NCBI RefSeq assembly: GCF_009711165.2 | Contig: NZ_WMID02000012.1 | Span: 62,001 to 126,000 of the forward strand | Length of the DNA: 64,000 bases | Source: Flavobacterium sp. MC2016-06 | GTDB taxonomy: Bacteria > Bacteroidota > Bacteroidia > Flavobacteriales > Flavobacteriaceae | Direction: 5' to 3' | Shown here: positions 44,908 through 53,099 of the stretch, piece by piece | Layout: each line of letters begins with the position of its first letter | How positions within the stretch are numbered: position 1 is the stretch's first letter | Made by a program: the position numbers and the translations under genes | Notes under the pieces: model-generated | The model's input: only the letters and a program-made list of their open reading frames with translations | Told to the model about the DNA's origin: nothing | The model's database searches: none

Positions 44908-45651
44908 ATGAAAAAGAAATTCACCTTAGAAATAGCAAGCCCTTGTTCTGAAAATTTTGATAAAATGATTCCAACTTCAAGCGGTTCATTTTGTAATTCT
45001 TGTATGAAAAATGTAATTGACTTGAGTAAAAAAACAAATTCTGAAGTGGCTAAATTCATTGCAGAAAATAAAGATCAAAATATTTGTGCACGATTGAAAG
45101 TAACTCAATTAGAAGAAGAATTTGAAAACAATGAAATTTCTAAAATCAACAATTTTAAATATGCAGCAGCAATTGCAGCATCAGTTTTACTGTCTTCAAA
45201 TATTGTTGGACAAGAAAAGATACCAGTTAAAACCGAAATCAATTCACCAAAGCTAAATGATGATATAATTGGTAAAGTGGCTTTTAATCAAACTGTTGAA
45301 AAAGAAGTTTCAATAGTAATAAAAGGAAAATTATTAGAAGCAGGAACAAACAAACCATTTAGTAGTGAAAAATATCCAGATCTAAAGCTTAGCATTAATG
45401 GTTTTGAAAGTGAAATAAAAGTTAATCCAAAAACAGGAGCATTTTCTGTTCCGATGCAGGTTTTAAAAGAAGATAAAGCCCTTGTGATTATTATTAATGG
45501 AGGTGATTACTATCTTTCAAAAACAATATCCTTCGATTTTAAATCTGTTAAGAACAATGTGTTGTTGCAAAATATAATTATTGCTTCAGATGAATTTACT
45601 AAAGTTTATATCGCTGGAGGACTCGGGATTAATTATTCTGAAAAAAGATAA
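44908..45651 (+). CDS. Membrane protein with N-terminal four-cysteine domain, function unknown
   Basis: 247 residues. No signal peptide; the N-terminal 60 residues contain Cys13, Cys29, Cys32 and Cys60 in the pattern PCSENFDKM, GSFCNSCMKNVIDLS and NICARL. A single hydrophobic segment (YAAAIAASVLLSSNIV, about 85-100) follows. The rest is a beta-rich region beginning VSIVIKGKLLEAGTNKPF, similar to a carboxypeptidase-like regulatory (beta-sandwich) domain. By topology the Cys domain would be cytoplasmic and the beta domain periplasmic. The Cys-domain pattern with FCxxCxKxVxDLS occurs in other Bacteroidota proteins; no function is known to me. Confidence 0.75.
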   Translation: MKKKFTLEIASPCSENFDKMIPTSSGSFCNSCMKNVIDLSKKTNSEVAKFIAENKDQNICARLKVTQLEEEFENNEISKINNFKYAAAIAASVLLSSNIVGQEKIPVKTEINSPKLNDDIIGKVAFNQTVEKEVSIVIKGKLLEAGTNKPFSSEKYPDLKLSINGFESEIKVNPKTGAFSVPMQVLKEDKALVIIINGGDYYLSKTISFDFKSVKNNVLLQNIIIASDEFTKVYIAGGLGINYSEKR

Positions 45652-45694
45652 CTAAAAAATATCTGTGACAATCAATTTTGAAGTTTTATCAAGT

Positions 45695-45732
45695 AAAAAG
45701 GCAGTTTAATAGATCTATTAAACTGCCTTTTT
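45695..45732. terminator. Perfect 38-bp palindrome, bidirectional terminator
   Basis: Uninterrupted palindrome centred on AGATCT: the left half ends with GGCAGTTTAATAGA and the right half is its exact complement, with A and T runs at the ends. It lies between the convergent four-Cys gene and prfC. Confidence 0.85.
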
Positions 45733-45758
45733 TATGTTTTTCCTAATTAAATTAGGTA

Positions 45759-47351
45759 TTAATCAAATTCCGAAGTGAAGAATAATTTTACACTTGGATA
45801 TTTATTTTGTGTCATTTGAATTGTAAAATCAGAATCAGCTAAAAATACCAATTGTCCGTATTTATCATGAGCCAGGAATTTTTGTTTGATTCTTTTAAAT
45901 TCTTTGAATTCGTCATTTTTTGCATCATCCGGTTTTACCCAGCACGCTTTATGAACAGGGAAGTTTTCGTAAGTACATTTTGCACCGTATTCGTGCTCTA
46001 AACGATACTGAATTACCTCATATTGAAGAGCTCCAACAGTTCCAATTACTTTACGATTGTTCATTTCTAGAGTAAATAACTGTGCAACACCTTCATCCAT
46101 TAATTGATCAACACCTTTGTCTAATTGCTTAGCTTTCATCGGGTCTGCATTATTAATGTATCTAAAATGTTCAGGAGAGAAACTCGGAATTCCTTTGAAA
46201 CTCATTATTTCACCTTCAGTTAAAGTATCACCAATTTTAAAGTTTCCGGTATCGTGTAAACCAACAATATCTCCAGGATAAGAAATATCTACAATTTCTT
46301 TTTTCTCAGCAAAGAATGCATTTGGACTAGAAAATTTTAAATTTTTCTTCTGGCGAACGTGATAATACGGTTTGTTTCTTTCAAAAGTTCCAGAAACAAT
46401 TTTGATAAACGCTAAACGGTCACGGTGTTTTGGATCCATATTGGCGTGGATTTTAAAAACAAAACCTGACATTTTTTCTTCAGTTGGATCAACCAAACGA
46501 GTTTCAGAATCTTTTGCTCTTGGAGATGGCGCGATTGCAACGAAACAATCTAAAAGTTCGCGAACTCCAAAATTATTCAAAGCAGAACCAAAAAATACAG
46601 GCTGGATTTTTCCGTCTAAATAATCTTGACGCTCAAATTTAGGATAAACTTCATCAATTAATTCTAATTCTTCACGAAGTCTTTCAGCAGCTTTTTGACC
46701 AACAATTTTATCCAATTCTGGATTATTTTGAACATCAGAGAAAGCGATAGTTTCTTCAATATTTTTACGGCTGTCTCCACTGAAAAGATTGATGTTTCCT
46801 TCCCATAAATTATAAATTCCTTGAAAATCATAACCCATTCCGATAGGAAAACTTAAAGGCGTAACTTTCAGACCAAGCTTTTGTTCTACTTCGTCCATTA
46901 AGTCAAAAGCATCCTTACCTTCACGGTCTAACTTGTTGATGAAAACAATCATTGGAATGTTTCTCATTCTACAAACTGCAACTAATTTTTCAGTTTGTTC
47001 CTCAACCCCTTTAGCAACGTCAATAACTACAATAACACTGTCTACAGCAGTTAAAGTCCTAAAAGTATCTTCGGCAAAATCCTTGTGTCCGGGAGTATCA
47101 AGAATGTTGATTTTTTTGTCCTTATAATTAAAAGCAAGTACAGAGGTTGAAACCGAAATACCTCTTTGGCGTTCGATTTCCATGAAATCACTCGTTGCTC
47201 CTTTTTTAATTTTATTGTTTTTTACAGCACCAGCTTCCTGAATAGCTCCTCCAAACAACAATAATTTTTCTGTTAAAGTTGTTTTACCAGCATCGGGATG
47301 CGATATAATTCCAAATGTTCTTCTGCGTTGTATTTCTTTTAAAAAGCTCAT
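45759..47351 (-). CDS. prfC: Peptide chain release factor 3
   Basis: 530 residues; GTPase that removes RF1 and RF2 from the ribosome after termination. P loop SHPDAGKTTLTEK near 18-30, RGISVSTS switch segment, DTPGHKDF near 85-92 and NKLD near 140. The C-terminal domain with the segment VGALQYEVIQYRLEHEYGA separates RF3 from EF-G. A promoter -7 box lies 20 bp upstream. Monocistronic. Confidence 0.97.
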   Translation of the reverse strand: MSFLKEIQRRRTFGIISHPDAGKTTLTEKLLLFGGAIQEAGAVKNNKIKKGATSDFMEIERQRGISVSTSVLAFNYKDKKINILDTPGHKDFAEDTFRTLTAVDSVIVVIDVAKGVEEQTEKLVAVCRMRNIPMIVFINKLDREGKDAFDLMDEVEQKLGLKVTPLSFPIGMGYDFQGIYNLWEGNINLFSGDSRKNIEETIAFSDVQNNPELDKIVGQKAAERLREELELIDEVYPKFERQDYLDGKIQPVFFGSALNNFGVRELLDCFVAIAPSPRAKDSETRLVDPTEEKMSGFVFKIHANMDPKHRDRLAFIKIVSGTFERNKPYYHVRQKKNLKFSSPNAFFAEKKEIVDISYPGDIVGLHDTGNFKIGDTLTEGEIMSFKGIPSFSPEHFRYINNADPMKAKQLDKGVDQLMDEGVAQLFTLEMNNRKVIGTVGALQYEVIQYRLEHEYGAKCTYENFPVHKACWVKPDDAKNDEFKEFKRIKQKFLAHDKYGQLVFLADSDFTIQMTQNKYPSVKLFFTSEFD

Positions 47352-47370
47352 ATTTCGTATAAATAGGTTG

Positions 47371-47378
47371 CAAAAGTA
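47371..47378 (-). promoter_or_regulatory. -7 promoter element of prfC
   Basis: On the minus strand TACTTTTG matches TAnnTTTG, 20 bp before the start codon. The -33 TTG is not evident. Confidence 0.5.
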
Positions 47379-47440
47379 CTATTAATTTACGGCTTAATAA
47401 AAATATTCAGTTCTTAAATTAGAAGTCTTTATAGTATAAA

Positions 47441-47473
47441 AATAAATAAGGCTGCTCTAGAAGAACAGCCTTA
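47441..47473 (-). terminator. Terminator of the alpha-amylase gene
   Basis: TAAGGCTG-C-TCT (47447-47458) pairs with AGA-A-CAGCCTTA (47462-47473) around a three-base loop. On the minus strand a T-rich stretch follows. Confidence 0.7.
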
Positions 47474-47490
47474 AAAGGTCATTTTTTAAA

Positions 47491-48930
47491 TTACTGATTA
47501 ATTGACCAAACTGAATATCCTTTTGGAGGACATTGTATTTTTACCCATTTGTCTCCTTGTGTAGTTGGATACCAAGTAGAGTTTCCTGTGAAATCTTTAA
47601 TTTGAGTATTTGCCCAATTGGTTTCAATCCATCTTTCTTGCCAAACATCTGAGTTGTTTATATAAACTACCAATCCAGGATTTCCGTTGTAACCGTTTCT
47701 TCTTGCAACATATTCATCATTATCAGAATATAAAATAGAAGTGGTTCCGGTAGCTTTGTTGTTATGAATCCAGATAAGATTGTTTAATTTGTTTTTATCC
47801 AGCCATTCTTCATAATCTCTGTAGAAAATAGTTGGATATCCTTCATGCGTCAAGATATAAGAATAGGCTAATAATTTGTTCGAAATCTCATCAGTATCAT
47901 GATTCGTTACAAAAGTTACTGCTTTGTATGGATTTCTTTTCCACATCATATCGTCGTTTAATAGTGCAAGATTATTGCCATCAAAAGCATCATTCATTTT
48001 ATAATAACAAGCAAAATCAAATACGGAACTATTTGCATTGTTTGCCCACCATTCTAAAGTGTTTGCATTAGCATCCCAATATTCACCAACAGAAAATCCG
48101 CCAACGTTTGCATTCCAATCGTGTACAACCCAAGGAGCAAAACCTTTTACATAATCAAATCTCCAGCCGTCAAATTTCATGGTATTTTTATAGTATTTAC
48201 CAACACCATCAGTTCTAAGCCACAACCAATTTTGAACATTTGGAGCTGCGTGGCATAAATCCGGAAAGCCACCAAAAGCACCTTCATCATTATTGCCATA
48301 ACTATTTTTATAAAAGTCATTGTAAGTACGAGGGAATTTTCCTGAAGCTATTCCAGTAAAATTCGTCCAAGTATTAGTTCCTGTAAACGGATTTGCTTCA
48401 GATTGCCCGCCACTATTGTGGTTAATAACAATATCAGCATACACTTTCATGTTTTCAGTATGTGCTTTAGTAATCAAACTCACCAGTTCAGTTTTAGAAC
48501 CAAATCGAGTTTCTATAGATCCATTTTGATTGTAATCTCCAAAATCAAAATAATCAGTAGGATCATATCCCATCGAGAAAGCTCCGTTTTGTGCTTTAGA
48601 AGCAGGAGGCAGCCATATGGAACCAATTCCTGCGTTAGACCAAGCGGTTACTTTACCATTTACGGTATCCCACCAAGTTCCGCCAGCGGGAACATCCCAA
48701 TAAAAAGCCTGCATCATAACACCTCCACCTGGATTGTCTACATATTTTCCTGTAGAAGACGTTTTTTCAGTTCCTGTACTAAAAGGTTTGCCATCATGAG
48801 TTACATTAATGATTTTAAATTGCTGGCTTTCAGATCTTGAGTTAATCTCGGTTGTTTCGTTTTGAGAGCACGAATAAAAAAATGCTGTGACCGCAGTCAT
48901 TAGATAAATCTGTAGATTAGATTTTTTCAT
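47491..48930 (-). CDS. Alpha-amylase lipoprotein, GH13 (subfamily 7-like)
   Basis: 479 residues. Lipoprotein signal with lipobox FYSC (Cys21). The catalytic domain begins with GGVMMQAFYWDVPAGGTWWD and follows the (beta/alpha)8 plan: DIVINHNSGG (region I), GWRFDYVKGF with nucleophile Asp259 (region II), VGEYWD with acid Glu283 (region III) and FVTNHDTDE with the transition-state Asp (region IV). The wording of these regions is very close to archaeal (Pyrococcus-type) and plant alpha-amylases, subfamily GH13_7, rather than to the SusA or bacillar types. It cleaves alpha-1,4 links of starch or glycogen outside the cytoplasm. It stands alone, with no SusCD or transporter beside it. Confidence 0.92.
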   Translation of the reverse strand: MKKSNLQIYLMTAVTAFFYSCSQNETTEINSRSESQQFKIINVTHDGKPFSTGTEKTSSTGKYVDNPGGGVMMQAFYWDVPAGGTWWDTVNGKVTAWSNAGIGSIWLPPASKAQNGAFSMGYDPTDYFDFGDYNQNGSIETRFGSKTELVSLITKAHTENMKVYADIVINHNSGGQSEANPFTGTNTWTNFTGIASGKFPRTYNDFYKNSYGNNDEGAFGGFPDLCHAAPNVQNWLWLRTDGVGKYYKNTMKFDGWRFDYVKGFAPWVVHDWNANVGGFSVGEYWDANANTLEWWANNANSSVFDFACYYKMNDAFDGNNLALLNDDMMWKRNPYKAVTFVTNHDTDEISNKLLAYSYILTHEGYPTIFYRDYEEWLDKNKLNNLIWIHNNKATGTTSILYSDNDEYVARRNGYNGNPGLVVYINNSDVWQERWIETNWANTQIKDFTGNSTWYPTTQGDKWVKIQCPPKGYSVWSINQ

Positions 48931-49470
48931 AATAAAGATTTGGTTTAGGTTAGATAAATAAGTTTTTAATTATGTGTTTATCGGGTTTAAAAAACTAATT
49001 ATTCGTAATTTTAACACCTATAAATTATTAATTATTCATCTAAAGTATGTGTTTTTTGAATGGCTGCGTTTTTATAAGAAAATAGTTATACAACGAAAAC
49101 GTTGTAGTGTTAAGAACTTTTTTTATTTAACATCTTATTTGAGATGATTTGTTGATGTGATGAAATTTTTTAATAATTGTTTTTTAGGACTTTATGAGGA
49201 TAGAATTCAGATTAAAGGATTAGTTCTGTATTAAAAAACCAATCTTTAATTACTGGATTTAAGTGGCATCATATAATTTTTTGTTAATAGTATAGCTGAT
49301 AGTTGTATTATGTAATTGAATTGTTATTTTTGTTCGTTATAAGTTAAAATGAACTAGAACTTAATTATTTAGTGTTTTTGGAGCAGTTTCTAAAAATATA
49401 GATTCAATTAATTTTAGTTTAAGAGGAAATTCTAAAGCAAGATCTTTACATTCAAATTAAATTTAAAATA
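48931..49470. other. 540-bp divergent intergenic region with an operator-like inverted repeat
   Basis: AT-rich region between the amylase gene and the SurA-like gene. It contains an inverted repeat ACAACG-AAAA-CGTTGT (49090-49105) and, on the minus strand, TACTTTAG (49047-49040), one base from TAnnTTTG. No gene or further repeat is recognised. Confidence 0.5.
49090..49105. promoter_or_regulatory. Operator-like inverted repeat upstream of the amylase gene
   Basis: ACAACG AAAA CGTTGT, arms of 6 bp, 160 bp before the amylase start and about 43 bp upstream of the candidate -7 box at 49040-49047. The size and the CG steps resemble sites of LacI-family regulators, which often control starch genes; this is inference. 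Confidence 0.35.
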
Positions 49471-50907
49471 ATGTTATTAAAAAAATTACAGCTAAAAACA
49501 GTTGATTATAAGCTAGTCTTAACAATATGTTTTTTACTTTTTTTCAACTCAATTATTTCGGCTCAGGAAGTTATCAAAGATGCTGTAGCAGAGAAACCTG
49601 TTGAAGCTCCAAAAACTACTGGTCAGAGACAGAAAATTGATGGTATTATTGCTACTGTTGGAGATTATATTGTTTTAGATTCTGATATTGATAAAGGATA
49701 TTTAGAGATTCAAAGCCAAGGAGGTTCTGTAAAAGATATTACAAGATGCCAAATGCTTGGTAAACTTTTAGAAGATAAATTATACGCACATCAAGCGATT
49801 CAGGATAGTATTATTGTAAGTGATGCTGAAGTAAGAAGCATGATGGAAGACCGATTGAATTATATGGTTCAACAAGTTGGAACTATTGATAAAGTAGTTG
49901 AATACTACAAAAAGAGTTCTGTAGAAGAATTTAAAACGTATTTTTCTGATATCTTAAAAGAACAAAAATTAGCCTCAGAAATGAGAGATAAAATTGTTAA
50001 AGATGTTGAGATTACACCAGAAGAAGTTAGAAATTTCTTTAAAAAAATCCCTAAAGACGATTTACCAACTTTTGGTGCAGAAATGGAAGTAGCACAGATT
50101 GTTGTAGAGCCTAAAGTTTCAAAAGCAGATAAAGACAAAGTAATTGATAGATTAAATGCTATTAGAAAAGATGTTTTAGAAGGCTCTAGTTTTGCTACAA
50201 AAGCGGTTTTGTATTCTCAAGATCCAGGATCGGCGCCTAATGGAGGTTATTATAAAATGACTAGAAAAACGCCTTTTGTTAAAGAATTTAAAGATGTTGC
50301 TTTTAGTTTACAAGAAGGAGAAATTTCAGCTCCTTTTGAAACGACTTTTGGTTACCATATTATTATGGTTGATAAAATAAAAGGACAAGAAGTAGAATTA
50401 CGTCATATCTTAATATCGCCAACAGTTTCTGATGATGCTTTAAAAGAAGCTAAAGAAAGAATTACTAATGTTAGAAATAAAATAGTAAGTAAAGAAATAA
50501 CTTTTGCTGAAGCGGCAAGAACAGAATCTGACGAAAAAGAAACAAGAGCAAACGGAGGAACTTTGGTAAACCCAAATACTCAAGATACACGTTTTGAGTT
50601 GACTAAAATGGACCCAACTTTATACAGCCAAGTTTCTAACTTAAAAGATGATGAAGTTTCTCAGCCTCTTTTAAATACAGATGATAAAGGTAAAAAAACA
50701 TACAAATTGATTACTGTTACAAACAGAATTGACGAGCATACTGCAGATTACGCTAAAGACTATACTAAGATTAAAGAATTAGCATTAAAAGAAAAACAAA
50801 TCAATGCAATTGCAAAATGGTTTGATACTAAAATTAAAGATACTTACATCAAAATTATTGGTGAATACAGAGATTGTACTTTTGCTAATAACTGGTTGAA
50901 AAAATAA
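49471..50907 (+). CDS. SurA-like periplasmic peptidyl-prolyl isomerase
   Basis: 478 residues. A signal segment (LVLTICFLLFFNSIISAQE, about 15-33) is followed by a SurA N-terminal helical domain (IDGIIATVGDYIVLDSDIDKGY, then CQMLGKLLEDKLYAHQAI). Two parvulin domains follow: one around 210-310 (AVLYSQDPGSAPNGGYYKMTRKTPFVKEF), a second around 312-420 (VELRHILISPTVSD and RANGGTLVNPNT). It probably helps beta-barrel proteins reach the outer membrane, such as the SusC and porin proteins of this window. The gene is upstream of moxR with a terminator between. Confidence 0.9.
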   Translation: MLLKKLQLKTVDYKLVLTICFLLFFNSIISAQEVIKDAVAEKPVEAPKTTGQRQKIDGIIATVGDYIVLDSDIDKGYLEIQSQGGSVKDITRCQMLGKLLEDKLYAHQAIQDSIIVSDAEVRSMMEDRLNYMVQQVGTIDKVVEYYKKSSVEEFKTYFSDILKEQKLASEMRDKIVKDVEITPEEVRNFFKKIPKDDLPTFGAEMEVAQIVVEPKVSKADKDKVIDRLNAIRKDVLEGSSFATKAVLYSQDPGSAPNGGYYKMTRKTPFVKEFKDVAFSLQEGEISAPFETTFGYHIIMVDKIKGQEVELRHILISPTVSDDALKEAKERITNVRNKIVSKEITFAEAARTESDEKETRANGGTLVNPNTQDTRFELTKMDPTLYSQVSNLKDDEVSQPLLNTDDKGKKTYKLITVTNRIDEHTADYAKDYTKIKELALKEKQINAIAKWFDTKIKDTYIKIIGEYRDCTFANNWLKK

Positions 50908-50923
50908 TTTTTATTAAATAAAG

Positions 50924-50967
50924 AAAAGAGTTAGTTTTATGATTTCATACAACTAACTCTTTTTAAT
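50924..50967 (+). terminator. Terminator after the SurA-like gene
   Basis: AAAAGAGTTAGTT (50924-50936) pairs perfectly with AACTAACTCTTTT (50951-50963), 14-nt loop, then T run. It separates the gene from moxR, which begins 17 bp after. Confidence 0.8.
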
Positions 50968-50984
50968 TTAAAATACATTCATAA

Positions 50985-51938
50985 ATGTCTGACGTAACAG
51001 CAATTCATAATTTAGTTCAAAAGCGAAACGAATTAAAAACCGAGATAGCAAAAATCATAGTAGGGCAGGATGCCGTTGTAGATCAAATTTTGCTTTGTAT
51101 ATTTTCTGGAGGGCACGCTCTTTTGATTGGTGTTCCTGGTTTGGCAAAAACCTTAATGATAAATACATTGTCTCAAGCGCTAGGTTTAGATTTTAAAAGA
51201 ATTCAGTTTACGCCAGATTTAATGCCTTCTGATATTTTAGGAAGTGAAATTTTGGACGAAAATAGACAATTCAAATTTATAAAAGGACCTATTTTCTCCA
51301 ATATCATTTTGGCCGACGAGATTAACAGAACACCGCCTAAAACACAGGCAGCTTTACTTGAAGCAATGCAGGAGCGTTCTGTAACCATTTCAGGACAAAA
51401 TTATAAATTAGATTTACCTTATTTTGTATTAGCAACTCAAAACCCAATTGAGCAAGAAGGAACGTATCCGTTACCAGAAGCACAGTTAGACCGTTTTATG
51501 TTTGCTGTAAAATTAGAATATCCAACTTTTGAAGAAGAAGTACAAGTTGTAAAACGCACTACTTCTGATGCTAAAACAACAATAAACCCTTTGTTTACTG
51601 CACAGGAAATTATAGATTTCCAGCATTTAATCCGCAGAATTCCAGTAGCAGACAATGTTATTGAGTATGCTGTAACTTTGGTTAGCAAAACAAGACCAGA
51701 CAATCCTTTATCTAATGATTTTGTTAAGAATTACCTAGATTGGGGAGCAGGACCAAGAGCCTCTCAAAACTTAATTTTGGCAGCAAAAGCACATGCAGCA
51801 TTTAATGGTAAATTTTCACCAGATATCGAAGATGTAAAAGCAGTTGCAACAGGAATTTTGAGACACAGAATTATCAAAAATTACAAAGCCGATGCAGAAG
51901 GAATTACAGAAGAAATCATTATTCAGAAATTAATGTAA
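50985..51938 (+). CDS. MoxR-type AAA ATPase
   Basis: 317 residues. Walker A in GVPGLAKT, Walker B in IILADEINRTPPKTQAALLEAMQE, sensor-type Asn in FVLATQNPIEQEGTYPLPEAQLDRF and the C-terminal lid helices. MoxR ATPases act as chaperones that mature or remodel von Willebrand factor A proteins. In Bacteroidota they are usually followed by a DUF58 gene and bat genes, but here none follows: the next gene is on the other strand. It is therefore either an isolated paralogue or acts on partners encoded elsewhere. Confidence 0.93.
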   Translation: MSDVTAIHNLVQKRNELKTEIAKIIVGQDAVVDQILLCIFSGGHALLIGVPGLAKTLMINTLSQALGLDFKRIQFTPDLMPSDILGSEILDENRQFKFIKGPIFSNIILADEINRTPPKTQAALLEAMQERSVTISGQNYKLDLPYFVLATQNPIEQEGTYPLPEAQLDRFMFAVKLEYPTFEEEVQVVKRTTSDAKTTINPLFTAQEIIDFQHLIRRIPVADNVIEYAVTLVSKTRPDNPLSNDFVKNYLDWGAGPRASQNLILAAKAHAAFNGKFSPDIEDVKAVATGILRHRIIKNYKADAEGITEEIIIQKLM

Positions 51939-51960
51939 TTCTCTTTGATAAAAATAATAA

Positions 51961-51996
51961 AAACCCAAATCAGTTATTTCTGGTTTGGGTTTTTTG
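51961..51996. terminator. Bidirectional terminator between moxR and xrtN
   Basis: AAACCCAAATCAG (51961-51973) pairs with CTGGTTTGGGTTT (51980-51992, one G-T pair) around a TTATTT loop, with A and T runs on both sides. Confidence 0.85.
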
Positions 51997-51998
51997 GT

Positions 51999-53099
51999 TT
52001 AGTTTGATTTTTGAATTTCGTTTACTAAAAAAATCGGCTGGTTGTAGATTAGTTTTATAAACAGGATCTCAACAATCGAAGTGTATTTTTTGTGATCACA
52101 TTCATACCACCAATAAGAGTTGTAATTTTGGTTGTCTTTTTCCATTTTAAAAACTTCATTGTTTACCCAAACTCCTTTTTTTGCATCGTACTTTGAATTA
52201 AAATCTTGACGAAAATTATGAACATTCTCATTTTTGATTTTTATGCTGGTTACTAAAACGACTAAGAATGATACTAATGCAATGATTGCTTTCGGTTTAA
52301 TCTCACTTAAGTTATGGTCTATAAGTCTTGGTTTTATGTATTTAATAATTACCAGCATTGGAATAATTTGGTAAAGTGTAAAACAGATTAAACCAATAGT
52401 GTGATGTAAAGTGTTTTCTTGAGTACAATTGAGAATGACTAATGTTATAATCCTGAAATAATTGGATACAATATTGAGAACAATAATTAATATACAGAAA
52501 ATTAATATTTGAAAAACGCCATAATGAAGCTTCTGTTTTCGTTCTTCTAAAGTCATCAATATAGCGCCAGACAATAATCCTGTTTTAAACATTGACAATC
52601 CCATACAAGCAGTATCGATTGTTATTTTGGCATTATTAATATAAAAATTGACACCTTCTATTTTGTCTATTACTATAAAATTCTTCAATGTTAAGTAAAC
52701 TATGTAGCAAAGACCTTGTTTTATTTCTGAAGTTAAATGCGCAAAAAAAGCACTAAAAAGAGTAGAAAATAAAATCAAGCAAATAAAAGCAATAAAAGAA
52801 AATTTTCCTGTAAAATAATAATAGACCAAGCACAGCAATAAAATTACAGCTAGAAAATGAACCGATTTTGTATTTAGCCGATAGCTGATAAATTCTAATA
52901 ATAAGAGTATTACAATAAGGAAATAATTGATTTTGAAATCAGTCTTTCTACTGCCAATTACAAAAAGAAAAAGCGAACCAAGAATTCCAAGAAAATCATT
53001 ATTTAGGTTTAAAAGCAATATCTTGCTGTTAATTGCAAAAACAATTAGCATTGCAAAAACAGCAAGTATTGATTTATTCTTAAGAATTAAATCCTTCAT
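51999..53099 (-). CDS. xrtN: Exosortase N
   Basis: 366 residues with about eight to nine membrane helices. The exosortase active-site residues are in the expected places: Cys165 (IDTACMGLSM), Arg216 (SNYFRIITL) and His232 or His233 (LHHTIGLICF). Exosortases are transpeptidase-like membrane enzymes that recognise a C-terminal PEP-type signal and are thought to cleave or transfer the protein. The neighbour carries such a tail, and the pair matches the Bacteroidota XrtN type. A soluble C-terminal segment of about 100 residues follows the last helix. The start codon overlaps the stop of the upstream gene by one base (TAATG), so the two are translationally coupled. Confidence 0.88.
   Translation of the reverse strand: MKDLILKNKSILAVFAMLIVFAINSKILLLNLNNDFLGILGSLFLFVIGSRKTDFKINYFLIVILLLLEFISYRLNTKSVHFLAVILLLCLVYYYFTGKFSFIAFICLILFSTLFSAFFAHLTSEIKQGLCYIVYLTLKNFIVIDKIEGVNFYINNAKITIDTACMGLSMFKTGLLSGAILMTLEERKQKLHYGVFQILIFCILIIVLNIVSNYFRIITLVILNCTQENTLHHTIGLICFTLYQIIPMLVIIKYIKPRLIDHNLSEIKPKAIIALVSFLVVLVTSIKIKNENVHNFRQDFNSKYDAKKGVWVNNEVFKMEKDNQNYNSYWWYECDHKKYTSIVEILFIKLIYNQPIFLVNEIQKSN

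Noticed and set aside
48403..48840. Open frame of 145 codons on the plus strand inside the amylase gene
   Set aside because: Antisense to a firmly identified gene; no promoter or recognisable protein features.
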